DNA of 64,000 bases from Morinoia aosen (taxonomy: Eukaryota > Arthropoda > Malacostraca > Amphipoda > Talitridae): contig CM059571.1 of NCBI GenBank assembly GCA_030386875.1, forward strand, positions 30,436,355 through 30,500,354. Reading direction: 5' to 3'. Made by a program: the position numbers and the translations under genes. Positions 12,880 to 25,856 of this stretch are shown in pieces. How positions within the stretch are numbered: the first letter of the stretch is position 1; every line of letters begins with the position of its first letter. The notes under the pieces were generated by a model that worked only from the letters and a program-made list of their open reading frames with translations, was not told the origin of the DNA and searched no databases.

Positions 12880-13951
12880 ATATGAGACGTTGCTGCTAGT
12901 TTGAATTTTTGTAACTTTAGTGAAGTTTGTTTAATTATATAATTATTGATGTTAGATTTCAAAGTTTTTCTTATTGTAATCTGTTCGCTTCTTTTCCCTT
13001 CAATTGGAATTTTAAATTGGAGCACTTTCATGAACTTGTCTTTTGCATCTTTCTTCAGAAACTGCCCGACATCAAAGTACAATGCCGGTGTTTCTAGAAC
13101 TGTCTTCTAGCATAATTTGTTTCCGTTCTCGTTGAACCCCCTCTATCAATCAAGATTTGTTTGTTTGCTGTTTTTATGAAAGGATCATAATTAAATATTT
13201 CCAGGGTGAATTTCTATTAAAAGTTGTACGTCATTTAAAAATTCGTTAAAAATGAGCCAAAGCTTAGAATATTCGAACTAAACGTCTTCAGAGAATTGTT
13301 TGCTGTTCAGTCTTTCGTGTGTGGACTTTGATCTGTGTGGGCACATTCAGGAATGCGCTGAAAACAGGATCTTTGTAACAACTGTATCATTTGGATGGAG
13401 ATAGCATCATATTTCATCATTGTCAAAGGAAGATATCAAAATGTCGCAATTTAATTGTTGTTTCATTCTGATAAGATTCTGGACAAAACTACGTTCTACC
13501 ACTCATCGATATGGTGAGCCGCTCGATTCTCAAACTTGGTTTCAAGATTGAATTGTTTTTCTGATAAAAATTCTCAAATTTTGCTGTTTGCCACAAAATT
13601 CGCTTTCTCCCTTTAGTGTTTAGTGTCTTTCATAAAAGTCAACTTCAAGATCTTGAAGTTTTCTAATGTACAGGAAATTATAAATAATGTGGCGAAAAAT
13701 AATATTGCTATTACTCTATTTCAGAATTTTAGCTCGAAAGGTAAATGAATTTGTTCTTCATGGTCAATATTCATTGCAAAAAGAATAAATCTGAGAAATT
13801 TTAGAGAAACATCACAGTTTCGCAGATCTGGTAATATTTTTGTTTTCTCATATCAGTTGATTTCCAACCATGAATAATTTTCCCAGGATCGTTGCAGTAG
13901 ACAATTCTTCTCACATTCATCGCGAAACACACATTTACGATTGTCAGAGCC
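12880..13951. other. intergenic, possible 5' region of the CUB gene
   Basis: No gene recognised. An arthropod-type initiator-like TCAGTT lies at about 13854, some 100 bases before the proposed start codon at 13952. A minus-strand frame at 12723-13082 is unsupported by any recognisable motif. Confidence 0.3.
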
Positions 13952-16900
13952 ATGAAGAACCTTCTAGTCTACATTTGGCGCATCGCTGTGGTCATAGTGG
14001 TGAGTTCTACTTTACTTTGTGGCCGTTGAAGTCTATTGATTAATTCAGCTTCACGAACGACACGAGCCAGTAATTGGACGGCAGAATCCTTTTATATGCT
14101 GCTGCTTGCAAAGGGAATAGAATTTTTATTAATAACATAAAAGAATAGGGTGTTTCAAAGTTCTTTGAGTGAACTTTTGCACTAGATTCCTGACGTTAAA
14201 TTCGCATTATTTTCTCTATGAAAAGGTATCTAAAAACTGAACCCTTCTCTCTCGACTAGAGGTTTCGGGAGAGATGCATCTGTTATCCATAAACATACCC
14301 GTTGATAAACATATTGTCCATAATCATACCCTCAATGAACTCATAAGTGGAACAAGAAAAGAAATTAACAAATAAAACATTCTATTTCTTCCTGCCAATT
14401 TCGGCTACGTTGTTCACATCTTCGCTCACAAAAATGAATCCTATTTTGGATCTAAAATTTCAAGTGCACACATTTAATATTCTAATATCATGAAGGGCTA
14501 CCACTTCTCTATCAGTCTACTACTACAATCTTGGGTGAAAGTTACTCTATGGTTTTGATTCTATTTCCGGTTTACACTGCTAATAACTGCGTGAACACCG
14601 AGTGTAACATTAGGCCTGGTCGAGAGAGATAATGTTTTCTGCTTTGAGCGTATTCACTTCTTTGGTCTTTCTGCTTAAATAGTGTTATTCATATTTTGTA
14701 TCAATATTTTTCATCTCATCAACTGACGTATAAATGGTTTATCTAGTATAAGGGCTTGCTCATATTTCAAGATAATAGCTCAAATGGTGTGAATATCAGT
14801 TAAGTTAATCATTTCGACCGAAAATAAAATCTAAACACTAAATTGGATGGTTTTTCTACTTCATGAATGCCTGCTGTACAATTTACACCATAACACCAAG
14901 TCCCACAAGGATTTATCAGTTCCTACATATAAGAAAAAAAGAAAAACAGCTTATTTCTGAAAAAAAATGTAACACAACGCGCATCATTGGTTTTTTAAAA
15001 TATCTTAAAGTAAGGATCCTTAGTTGATACACACACGCACACGAGTATGGGAATAGCTATGTCACTAGTCGAAACAAATGATTCGGTTGATACACACGCA
15101 TGGTACCGTAATACCTGTAATACCCAGTTGAAGCAAATGATTGAGAACAATATATTCCTATTGTTGCTTAATCTAGGTTTGATATATCATGTAACTACAA
15201 TTATAAAAGAAAACTTAATTTTAGTGACGATGCATTGCAGAAAACACTCGTTTTAGAGCGCACTTACATCGCAATTCGAGCTCAGGGACTTGGGGTATAA
15301 GGAATTATTTTTTAAAGTAAAACGGGTGGATTAAAATAATTCTGCGTCTAAGACTATGAGGTTGGCATTCAGAACTATATTTTCCCTCCTGTAAATCAAC
15401 ATGTATGCCAATTAATTAACTCAGAGAAGATGTTTTTTATCACACCAATTATTTATGGCATTTCTTTGGTAATAACAGTGGCACAAAAGAGTCTACCTGA
15501 GCCAGGAACATGAAAAAGATAGTTCTACAACGGCAACCAAGACAGGTACAACACAATCAGAGCATTACGTAAAATGAACCACCTAGAGAAGGCCGTCATA
15601 ATATATACTCACGAGCGTAAGAAATGCTAAATTGCACCGCACAAGGCTAACAACAATATTTTAGGACGTGAATGAAAGAAGAAAACACTGATGTCCGGTA
15701 AGGTATACATGTTAGATAAAAGTACATAATTTTTTGAAATATCTTGATGCAAATATCTTGAAATGATGAACATACTTGGATGCCATGAGGGTCCACTTCA
15801 ATGCTCGTACAAAGACTGAGAAGGAAATAAAGTTGTATCCCATGGCTAGTTACTTGAAGTTCATCGCACAGTATGCAATCATTATGTGTAGAAAGCAATA
15901 TGAATAGCCTGACCCTTGCTCTATGTTAATAAAATTTCAAAATGAATTAGATTAGGCAAGGATTAGTCGATAGATTTATGGAAGCCAATGCAGTTTTCTT
16001 ACGAGACGAAAATGACAATCATCTCTGAAACAGAAATTTTTGGCATGGAGGCAGACTAAAGAATAGCCAATCCTAGGTTTTATGGTTTTGCACTGAAGAA
16101 CTGTTAGAGGTTTAAAAAAGATTTCTGCAACCGCATCACTGAGTTCTCACACACCAACTGTCGCCAAGCTCAATGAAATGTAAGGAAATTATTTTTGGAA
16201 TCTTGTTTGTTATCTAGTCATTACACAGACTTTCTATTCCGATGTGGAATGTATTTTTTCCATGATTTCTATGTTCCCTGAAATAATAAAATCTTGCAGT
16301 TCAGAATGAAAAAGTAATAATGTTACATGAAACGCCCGGACTCACCTCCGTAATAACATATGTTTTCGGTGAGTGTTCGTATTGAGAAAAGAAAAGTAAG
16401 TCGGAGTTGCTTATCGTTGTCTCATAGCAGATGGAAGGAGATTTTTTTTAAATGCAAATAAATTTCTTAAATGGAGACTCAAAAAGATGAATCCAGGCTC
16501 AGAAAGGTAACAGGGCGAATTCTACGTGATCTTCAATGGTAAATTGATCACGAATCATTGTAATTTCTATCTCTTGAACTTTTAAGTGTGGCTGTAGTTA
16601 TTTACATGACATTTTGAGAATGTAAAAATCTTAAGCACTATCAGATCCCGGAAACGTTTAAGCAATTTCAATCCTATTTCTCAGTTGTATCGAAGTTATA
16701 GTACATGTCAAGTGCTCTCAAATCAATTAGTTTTTTGAAAAAATTTGAAAATAATTCCTCAGAGTCAACAATAAATGAAGACATTGTACAACACTCCTTC
16801 AAATCAGTGGGTTCAGCTGTGAAAATTACAGGTTAGTTTCAGAAGTTAGAACTGATTTCGCCTGCACCATCTCTCGTCCACCAGGTGTCAACGGGTGGAT

Positions 16901-19900
16901 GCGCGGAGCTCCAAAGGGGTGCGGTGAGTGCGGCGACGTCAGGGAGCTTTGAGACGCCAGCTAAACTTAGCATTTCTTCTTGAACGTTCGAGTTGAATGA
17001 GTTATTTCCTTGGCGCAAGTATAATTCATAATGTTGAATGTTTTAGCAATTTTGGCAGTATTTGAACTTTCAGAAATTAAATTGAATTCACAATTGCATT
17101 TTTTGATCAGTGTTAAAAAATATATTTTTCAACGCTGTACAATTGTCTGTTATACTACCAATATGACATCGTAATTTTGCACAATATATGTTTAGTGGAC
17201 CGACAAAACTTAAACTTTAACTCTTAAACGTTAAACTTTAACTTTTTTGTGTAATACGTCTTATTTAGGAAGGTTTTGCGAACACCGTTAAATCATTAGT
17301 TGTTCTAGTTGTTGTGCACGACCCGTTTTAAATAACCAAAGTTAGAAATACATTCTCCGAAGCGAAGCGGCACCACTCGATGACGCGGAGCTCTAAAGGT
17401 GCTGGGTGGAGGCGATGTGGGTGTGGAGGTGAAGGGTAAGCATTCAGTTCATTGCAGTTTGGCGACGTAATTCGTGTTTTTATTCAGGGTAGCTCTTCAG
17501 GAGGATATTAGAAGAGTGTGTAAATGTTGGGTCGTTTTCTAATGATATGGCGATTTTTTTTTTTCGAGGTAGCTTATTGAATGAAAACTTCACTGGTCAG
17601 ATGCAGTCCTCCCGCGTAGCGTGGTAAATATTCGACGATGCGATACAGGCGGTTGTGTGAAACTCACCATTTGCGTAAAAAATGGCTTTGAAATAATTGT
17701 ACGCTGGATGATGTTTGACTCGAGCTCTTTGGTTCGATGCAGGCTGACGTGGTGACATGCTGACACGATTGTATGATGTAGGCTGACGTGGTGACAACCT
17801 GACACGATTGTTTGATGCAGGCTGACGTGGTGACATACTGACACGATTGTTTGATGCAGTCTGACGTGGTGACATGCTGACACGATTGTAAGATGTAGGC
17901 TGACGTGGTGACATTCTGACACGATTGTTTGATGTAGGCTGACGTGGTGACATACTGACACGATTGTTTGATGCAGGCTGACGTGGTGACATTCTGACAC
18001 GATTGTTTGATGTAGGCTGACGTGGTGACATACTGACGCGATTGTTTGATGCAGGCTGACGTGGTGATATTCTGACACGATTGTTCGATGCAGGCTGACG
18101 TGGTGACATACTGACACAATTGTTTGGTGCAGGCTGACATGGAATCAAGGACCTCTCCTCGTATGGCGTGGGGTCGGGGTAGGGTCGTTGTCAACTCTTC
18201 CTCGATTTCGGTCTGCACTTCAGGGGAAGAAATCGTGAGTCTCTCTGGCGCCAACTGTTTTTATGATATAAATATTGAAATTTGAGGGTTTTTAATTATG
18301 TAAAGTTGAAATTGTGTATTTCATTTTTGTATAATTACGTGATAATCTTAACTATTCGTACATTATAAGCTGTAATTCTGCTAAAAATGCACTGACTGTC
18401 GTTCACAATAATGTTAAATGATTACTCAAGGAAAAAATTTTTCCAAAACAGGTAAATAAAGCAAACAGACTCCCAAGATTAACCCTAGAAGCGTTCGTAA
18501 ATTCGCCGGCCTTTTGCACTGAAATGTTTTCCACGAAGCTTTTTTCATTTCTTCAAATAATTCCTTGATGATTTCAGGTGTACCAACGGAAAAGTGTATT
18601 GAGTTTAACTTTTTCGCTCGGTGAGACCATTGAACTCGCAGCATCCACGATCGGAGCATGTGCCAAACTTGCCGCAGAAGCTGGTAAGACCAATTAAGAA
18701 GTATAGAATATCTCACTTATGTTACCGGTAAACTCTCAGTGTGAGGTAGGTGAAGAAAAAGCCTCTGAGCGAAAAGGTAAAAATACAGATAAAACATAGT
18801 GAGTAGACGGGATGATATGGGTGAAAAATTTTTCTTTACCCCTTTGAGTACGAAAATTCAAATGGTTTATGCAAAAAGTAAAAAGTTGCCAGTACCCTGA
18901 AAAATCAGTGAAATTGCCATAGTGTAGGTGTTTTTCGCTTAATTATACTACCAAGACACAAACTATTTAAAACTCCAGCCTGGATCTTGAATTATTTCTG
19001 TATGTTTTCAGATGAGGCACCGTGGAAGCCAGGTCCATACAATAACACCGGGGAGTCCATGCTCGAGAAACTCATCTACCTTGACGAAAGCAACACGCCT
19101 CAGCCCTATTTCACCGGTAAATCATATGGTAGGTTGAAGGTACATTTGAGAACGTCCCATATTTGTAGATGTTCATTGTTTAATCTGCGTTATATAATTC
19201 ATTCGTAGTCTTACAATAGAATTACGTATAAATTTACTATGAAATTTTTTTACCGCAGTCTTCTGTAATATATAACTGATAAACTTAGAATTTCTCATTA
19301 CGTTCAACAATACCACATGTCACGTGAATTGACGGGACTCTGTTATTAGCCCGTGTTGAAATCAATTTTCTAACATCCTAACTGATGATACGCCAGCTGT
19401 TGCTTACATTTCGACAGCTGATATATTTAAACAATCGTAAAATGTTACATATTACGGGTGCCATTTGATGGCTCTGGTATTCTAGTTTTCTGGATGAAAT
19501 GAAATTTTTCTGTTGATATAGTGTGTTAGCGATGTAATAAACTACTACGTCTACATAAAATTTTCTGTTTTTGCAGACCCTCGCCGCTACGAGATAGGGT
19601 ACAGCTATGCAACGCTTCAAAATAAATCAACCTTCAGGTTCTCGCAACATGACGTCGACCTGTCCACGTGCCTCTACTACGATGGAGATGCCGGGGTGCC
19701 AACTTTGGTTTCTTCGATATACTTCAATGATGTCCTCGTCCTCCATAACTTCAGTGAGTTTAGAAATGCAGTTTTCTTTTTCCCAACAGTTTCATGAGTA
19801 TTCCCCTACCAAACATGTACGAAAGTTTCAATAAAAAATTAGGGTTCCAGAATGCGAAACGAACGTTTGAGAAGGGCTGAAACTATTCGTGTGATGGTGA

Positions 19901-22471
19901 ATGGTTGAATGGTTTGATGAAACCTTCTGAAAAATAATTAAAATAGAAAATCATCATCTGTTTTTGCAATGGTTGAGAATTCAGCAGAATTGTATGGGGG
20001 GGTCTCATTTTGTGAAATTTTAATAAACACTTTAGGTGTGAAACTTTATACGTTTGACAAGAGCTTACACATTTCACTGAGGCTCATTTCAAAGAAACGT
20101 TAATTGAGATCTTTATATTTCCAGCTGAGATCTGTGGCGACACTATCAGACTTCCCCCACGAATAACCTACCCCAATTTAGCAAAAGTACACACCCTTTT
20201 GGTCTACTCACACCGTGGGTACGGATGCTCAGAGTTCCCAGGGAAGACCAACGTGGATTGTACCGTGAACATCGAGTACGACAAGAGGTTCGCCATTCAA
20301 TCGGAATCACAGGGGCTTAATGGTCAAAATGGAAACTGCGACGGACTCACTCTCACAGAAAATGCAGAAGGTGTAGAGAGGGATATTTGTGGACGAGGCA
20401 AGGTAAGTGATACCATTCATGAATGAAGTAAACTATTGAATTCACATGTCGGCGATCAAATGTCTTACAAGTCACTCCAATTCGTCGACAAACGTTTGCA
20501 ATTTTTCATGCCAGTCAATTTTTGTTTTATAGATTCAGTTCACTTAAAATTTATTTAGTTTACTTATATTCTTATTTATTATTCAAAATCAAGGTTAATG
20601 AAGGAGAATACTTTTCTAGCTCCACCATCTCTCCGAAATTCGATGCTCATAAGTCTGTGAGTGTAAAATGTATTCCTTCTCTTATTTCGTACGCAACTTT
20701 CCATACTCGTGATGAGAGTTCACTTAGAGAAACGAACGCTTGTTTTTCAAAATATTTTATGATATTTTAAATGGCAAATCAAACTTAAGGAGATCGTCCC
20801 AATTTTTCAATTTTTTTCGTCCGATTCGTTTGAAAATTGGCCAGTATATGTATTTTTTGAAAGTAAACTTTTTTTACTCATGTCACTTTTTCGATTTAGG
20901 CCTTAGTTTTTTTACGAAAAATTAGTTTTTTGGTACATTTTATGTATATTTCAAGACGTATCTCCTCATTGAGTTTTGGTGCTAAGACAAAACCAAAGAC
21001 AGTTTTAGAATCCTTGAAGCATTTCTAACAAGAAAATGAAGGAAAATTTTAACAGTTTGAATTTTTTTTGTGATAAGCGATATTACATCACAAAATATTT
21101 TGGGTTTAGAGCTATATATTTTTTTCTCAAATTTAAAAAAAGCCTATATTTTTTTGTTAGAAATGTTCCAAGGATTCTAAAACTGTTTTTGGTTTTGTTC
21201 AAGCATCACAACTCAATGAGTAGATACGGTTTGAACGTTGAAAGTTATTTGTTATGGGTATAACCGGATAAGCCATAACAAAATATTTTTTTGAGGTGTA
21301 ATATAATGGACAATTTATGTAATTGAATGCAGTTTTAATTTTTATTTCGATAATTTCCATGCATAACTTTATATTATCACTGTGAATTGTGATATCCAAG
21401 CAAATTTTTTTTCAAATTATGAAATATTTTATTTTCAGCCTGATTCTTATGAAATTTGATTATAATACGTAACTTTTAAGAAGAAACACAATTTCTTCTA
21501 TTCGTTTTTTGATTCAGGCCTTAGTTTTTGAAAAAAATTGAACATATTGTTTTTTTAGTTCATTTATATAGATATTTCAAACCGTATCTCCTCATTGAGT
21601 TTTTATGCTAGAACAAAAATATAGACAGTTTTAGAATCCTTGGAATATTTTTAACCAAAGTAAATTGTTCAAATTTTCTATTTCCCGTGTTTTTTCTTTT
21701 TAGATGGGGTTGAACTGGGGTCTAAAATTCAAGATTTTTGTCCCCTTTTTCGTATCTATTGTCCGTAACGCCATAAAATTTAAGGACCGTATAGTCCACC
21801 ACCTAAGGGTCCTTTTCGAACAACACAAAAAAAAAGCTCACCGGACCGACAGGGGCCTGGCAGGGGCCTGGGACGATCCCCTTAACTGAACTATCAAGAA
21901 ACGAAAATTTTCAATGTTAAACTCCATTACGGTCAACCATAAAATTGCAACTTAAATCGTATTTAACACAGTTCAAACATCAATTATAGGACGAAACTGA
22001 ATGTTAGCAATGTTGTTGCAACTGAAATTAAACCAAATCTGCATAATTTCGTGGATGCAGTTTGAAGTCTTCCAAAGAAATTTACCAGATATGGATTTAA
22101 ATTTGTTTTCTGGTATTTTCAAAGTGAACAAGCAAGCTACAATGTTATGTAGAAAGGTCTCACGCATACTATAATATGTACGGAATAAAAATTAATGAAA
22201 TTCATCTGGTTTGACAGAATTTTTTTTGGCTTTAAAACAAAGTGGAGTGTTCTGAGCGTTAGCCTTCTTATCAATTTTTTACCTTTATGTTTTCTAGTAA
22301 ACAGCGTCAGATGCCAGTAATGAATCCTTCCTTACTTCCTTTTGTAAAAAATTTTCCGGTTCTCTACAGACTTTGATCTTCCAAACCGAAGGCGGACGCG
22401 TTGCCTTCACTCTGCGAGATTCTGCGCCTGACGCAAGACTTGGCTTCTACTTCTTATTCAGTTATGCTTAG
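13952..22471 (+). CDS. secreted CUB-domain protein, six exons, 275 aa (left copy)
   Basis: Exons: 13952-13999, 18578-18683, 19012-19128, 19577-19753, 20125-20402 and 22370-22471 (TAG at 22469-22471). All junction phases agree, with donors GTGAGT, GTAAGA, GTAGGT, GTGAGT, GTAAGT and CAG acceptors. Exon 1 encodes a hydrophobic start, MKNLLVYIWRIAVVIV, likely a signal peptide. Residues about 52-150 form a region of unknown fold with one cysteine. Residues about 153-275 read as a CUB domain: CGDTIRLPP, GYGCSEFPG, VDCTVNIEY, CDGLTLTEN, ERDICGR, and a closing GRVAFTLRD...GFYFLFSYA. CUB domains are extracellular binding modules; the ligand is unknown and no protease domain follows. A paralogue at 61239-63618 has identical lengths for exons 3-6, strong support for those exons. 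Exons 1 and 2 are less certain. Intron 5 carries a TTAA-flanked element, and a 29-bp minisatellite starts 36 bases after the stop. Confidence 0.72.
14708..14870. repeat. short diverged copy of sequence near the Penelope region
   Basis: Located in intron 1 of the CUB gene. It resembles 50150-50310 in direct orientation, and so 31470-31630 inverted: shared words include CGTATAAAT, TAGCTCAAATGG and AAAATCTAAAC. It is old and short; its source is unknown. Confidence 0.45.
14871..17740. other. intron 1 of the CUB gene, no internal gene seen
   Basis: No coding exon recognised in this part. Two GC-rich patches at 16860-16960 and 17360-17470 resemble each other (GCGGAGCTC followed by AAAGG and a G-rich run) and may be diverged copies of one short repeat. 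Confidence 0.4.
17741..18145. repeat. 39-bp minisatellite in intron 1 of the CUB gene
   Basis: Ten full units and a partial one, marked by GCTGACGTGGTGAC recurring every 39 bp from 17741 to 18131. Variants (CATACTG/CATTCTG, GATGCA/GATGTA) partly alternate. Because 39 is a multiple of three and the unit lacks stops on the minus strand, all three minus frames stay open for 175-196 codons across 17590-18254; their apparent starts are not good ATG contexts, so they are treated as by-products. Confidence 0.92.
20789..21881. mobile_element. TTAA-flanked non-autonomous element, piggyBac-like
   Basis: A 1.09-kb insertion in intron 5 of the left CUB gene. It is flanked by TTAA at 20785-20788 and 21882-21885, and its ends are GGAGATCGTCCC and the inverse GGGACGATCCCC. 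The right arm reads straight through the matching point (AAACTTTACTAAG), an empty site. Insertion at TTAA with short TIRs is typical of the piggyBac superfamily, but the terminal bases are not classic and no transposase is present. Inside, one segment of about 80 bp (ATCTCCTCATTGAG ... TTTTAGAATCCTTG) occurs three times, at 20951-21030 and 21577-21657 in direct and 21158-21236 in inverted orientation. Confidence 0.75.
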
Positions 22472-22506
22472 GGCGCGGCAAGGCAATTCTGTGCTAAGTA
22501 GCGGTT

Positions 22507-22739
22507 GCATGACTGCCCTGAATGGTGCAGAGGTGGCATGACTGCCCTGTGTGGTTCAGAGGTGGCATGACTGCCCTGTGTGGTGCATAGGTGGCATGAC
22601 TGCCCTGTGTGATGCAGAGGTGGCATGACTGCCCTGTGTAGTGCAGGGGTGGCATGACTGCCCTGTTTGGTGCAGCGGTGGCATGACTGCCCTGTGTGAT
22701 ACAGAGGTGGCATGACTGCCCTGTGTGGTGCAGAGGTGG
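22507..22739. repeat. 29-bp minisatellite, eight units, downstream of left CUB gene
   Basis: CATGACTGCCCTG recurs every 29 bp from 22507 to 22710. The array lies in the likely 3' untranslated region of the CUB gene and is shared with the right arm, which has seven units. Minus-strand open frames across it are by-products of the repeat. Confidence 0.94.
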
Positions 22740-23933
22740 CACCCTGTTCTATAACCTTTACAGTTTTAACTCATATATTTCTACAATCTCACAGCACAAC
22801 AGTCTCACTGTTCTACAGTCGTTCAGTTATACAGTCTTTCAGTTCTAATCTTACAATTCTACAGTCCTGATGTTCTACACTGAAACAGTTTTATAATGTT
22901 ACAGTTCTAGAATCCTTCAATTTTTTCAACTGACTTTACAGCTGTACTGGTGCCTTAACTGTTCTGGTTTTGGATTGGACTGCTGAGAAAATTTTACGAT
23001 GGTGGTAACTTTGCTGCTCTTCTGGTTTATGGGAACCGTTTCGTGCATCTAAAAACTTTAGTGAATTTGAGGTTTTTTGTGTGAATGTATCCTAACTTTC
23101 TGAACAACCATTGGATTCCCAAAACTATGTAAAACAAACTAAAGACTTTTTCCCGAATTTGGAAAAAATATTGCTTATTTCGAAAATGATGGAAAATTTT
23201 TCGAAAAGACGTGCAAAATGAATTAAAAATTTTAAGTGGCTAAAAAATTGAGAATCCTTTTCTTTGTAGACAATTATTTTCCAAACAAGCTGCAATTTTC
23301 CGTTTGTCGTTATCTATAATATATTATCGGGAATCGCAACTTTACGCTAGAGTCATTTATATTCCACAAAACGTTGCCATATGTTGGAAAATGCATGTAT
23401 GTCTACGAGACTTAGTTGCCAGGAATATTTTTGGGCCTAAAATTCATTTCTGATTTCCGTTTTGCCCTACAAAACATATAAAAAAGTTACTTATGTTGTT
23501 GAAATAACAAAATGAAAAATTTGACATGCCCACTCAAAAATCTCGAGAAACATACGAAGTGCTGGGTTTTGAGTCCCCATTCGTTCTGAGCCGCTTATAC
23601 GTCCTCTTTTTCTAGGTGGAGTTTGTGTTTTTTTCTTTACGAGCTCAAATGAAGACTTGAAACGAAAATTTCTTGCATTTGCCGATGTTGTTTCTTACGT
23701 TTAGGCATAATGGAAGCACTGTTAACACTTCGTGATCAATATACAACTGAAAAAGAGAACAAAGAAATCTAACCAGTGAGACAAACACACGCACCGCGTG
23801 TGTTTGTCCCGTGCACACCCGAACGCGATCACACCCACACATAACGCAACCTCCTTTAGCTTGTTTTTTCGCCCATTTTCAACCACACTAGCGTTCTAAA
23901 AAATTTAGAGCAGTTTTGCAACATGTTTAGCAA
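22740..23933. other. conserved non-coding part of the left arm
   Basis: Matches 59880-60998 inverted. The first about 170 bases are a degenerate run of TTCTACAGTC-like words. Near 23790 there is a short hairpin (ACACACGC / GCGTGTGT) kept in both arms. No exon recognised. Confidence 0.5.
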
Positions 23934-24295
23934 TCATTTAATGCAAGAAATCGATATTTTGAAGGTAGGTAGGTACCAAAACGGTTCCCTTAACGGATAG
24001 GCTAACTTCACAGCTCTGCTGACATAACGATTGTAAGAACTTCGCGGATTAATTTTTTCCGAGCGCACTAACTTTGTCGCTGCACGAGTTTCAAGAGTGC
24101 ACTTCCTTTGGAGCTGTTCAAATTTGTACGTCCTGTTGGTATGCTGTCTCATGAATTCAATTATTATAGAAATGTTCTGCCCTTGCGATGCCACCTTGTC
24201 TAGTCACTTCAATTGACGCGTTTTGGATCTAACAAGTTCTCTGCGTTGCCCATCAGCGCAACACGCGATACCGTCTCGCTTTGAAATGCGCAGCG
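23934..24295 (-). pseudogene. unknown frame partly conserved in both arms, left copy
   Basis: Minus-strand frames here and plus-strand frames at 59511-59875 share short peptides: CAFQSETVSRVALMGNAENL, then KCTLETRA and NRYVSRAVKLA. In the left copy the reading frame changes between the two halves near 24225. I do not recognise the family. It may be a remnant of a gene or transposon predating the duplication, or the frame may be conserved only because the DNA is. Confidence 0.22.
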
Positions 24296-24298
24296 AAA

Positions 24299-24624
24299 AG
24301 GCCAAAATACACGCACGCTTTTTTCACCGTCACCGATCATCATGAGCGGCATTAAGCCCCGCCCACCAGTAAGCAGTGAGCGTGAACGGTCACTGCCGAG
24401 CTTATACACGCGCGCTCTTCACCGTCACCGTTCAATGTAATTGACGCTGATTAGGGAAAATATCTAACATGCTTGATATGCCGGTGACGGTCATAAGGAT
24501 CGGTGCCGCTCACGAAATTAGGGTCATTTTGGCTTGCAGTGGGTGGAGCTTAGCTGCATTGGGTGGGGCTAAGCGGCTCTCATAAGGATCGGTGACGGTG
24601 ATGAGCGTTCGTGTATTCGGGCCT
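24299..24624. mobile_element. 326-bp MITE with TAA target duplication (PIF/Harbinger-type)
   Basis: Ends AGGCCAAAATACACG and inverse CGTGTATTCGGGCCT, flanked by AAA (24296-24298) and TAA (24625-24627). The right arm has a single TAA at the same place (GCAGCG-TAA-CACCG), the empty site. A 3-bp TWA duplication with GGCC-type ends is characteristic of PIF/Harbinger (Tourist-like) elements. The interior is GC-rich with repeats of CACCGTCACCG and ATAAGGATCGGTG. Confidence 0.72.
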
Positions 24625-24627
24625 TAA

Positions 24628-25856
24628 CACCGAGTTTGATCCGGATCTTCAGTGCGTGTTGTGTGCTCTAATATATTTATTGTGTTTTGTTTATTTAGAG
24701 TTAGTTTTGGTTCACTTATTTAGGGTTGGTTTTTGATTTATTTAGGGTTTGTTTTGCTCTATTCACGTAGAGTTTGTTGTGCTTAATTTATTTAGAGTTT
24801 GTTTCATTTAATTTATTTGCAGTTTTCGGCAATGTGTCAAGTGGTACGTAAATTCCTTTTATTTAGGTTTTTCCCCATATTACGCTGTTTCGTATGTTCA
24901 GTATGAATTGCGAGCATGTTACTGAGTTTGAGTCAATTAATCTACATTTAATTCTGATGGTCCATGAGTTGCAAATATCGCTCAGTGAGGAATGAAATTT
25001 ATTGTACAAGATCAAACTTCAATGTGCAATTGCTTATAACTTAAGTAGAATTTGAAACATGGTTCATATCACATTCAAACTTGGAAATATTTTTCTCATT
25101 TTCATGCCTTCTATGTTTGAGAGTCAGCATAGTATATATGTAGGCAATATTTGCAATAATTATACACATATTATGAAATGATATAGGAATATTTTTAAAT
25201 TCCCCTATTTATAAGAAAGGGGAAAATAGAATACTCTTCTACTAATCCTAGCTCTTTTAAGCTTCGTAAATATAATGGAATTTTATTTACGTTTAAAACA
25301 GTTAATCAGTTACAGATATTCACGAGGTTACATGGTAAACCAAAAATTTGTTTTCATGCTCCAGAGGTAATATTTACAGGCTATGTTCACGAAAGTGCGC
25401 CAAAGGAGTTAAACATATTTCCGTGAAAATTTTGCTGTTTTCTATGATACATGTTTAATGATTTGAATAATTCACTTGATAATCACTCTCTAATGTTTTA
25501 TTGTAACCTATTTCACTGGTAATTTTATGTAGATCTCAGTTTCTACATAAAGTTTTAACCTATTTAACCCTTTGCTCTACTCAGCTATTCTGATAGAATT
25601 TATTTCAGGAGAGTTCATTTATGGTAATCGTTATAGTTTCGCGAAAATTAAAACATTGTCTGCAAGACATTACAGCCTCATGCTTCGAATATCGGGGTAG
25701 TTCCTAACTTCCCCTTAGTCAATGATAAATGTTACACCTACACTCAGTTACGGTCCCTATAATATGAGCCGCTCCTGACACCTCCTGTGCAACCCCTGTT
25801 ACCCCGCTCCCCGATGATTATTTAAAAGCTCTCATCGCGGGTTCAAACTCGCAGTT
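24628..25856. other. conserved non-coding part of the left arm
   Basis: Matches about 58300-59515 inverted. It begins with a degenerate TTTATTTAGAGTTTG repeat (24670-24830, about 30-bp period). No exon recognised. Near 25820-25855 TATTTAAA lies about 32 bases before TCGCAGTTGG in both arms, a possible TATA-initiator pair. Confidence 0.4.

Noticed and set aside
17590-18254. Three overlapping minus-strand ORFs of 175-196 aa as genes
   Set aside because: All three frames are open only because a stop-free 39-bp unit repeats; starts are not convincing ATGs.
22507-22739. CRISPR array, because of regularly spaced 29-bp units
   Set aside because: Units are contiguous with no variable spacers, and the setting is eukaryotic.
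22468-22742. Cys/His-rich ORFs (and their mirror at 60997-61346) as zinc-binding proteins
   Set aside because: They are read-through of the 29-bp minisatellite in two frames.
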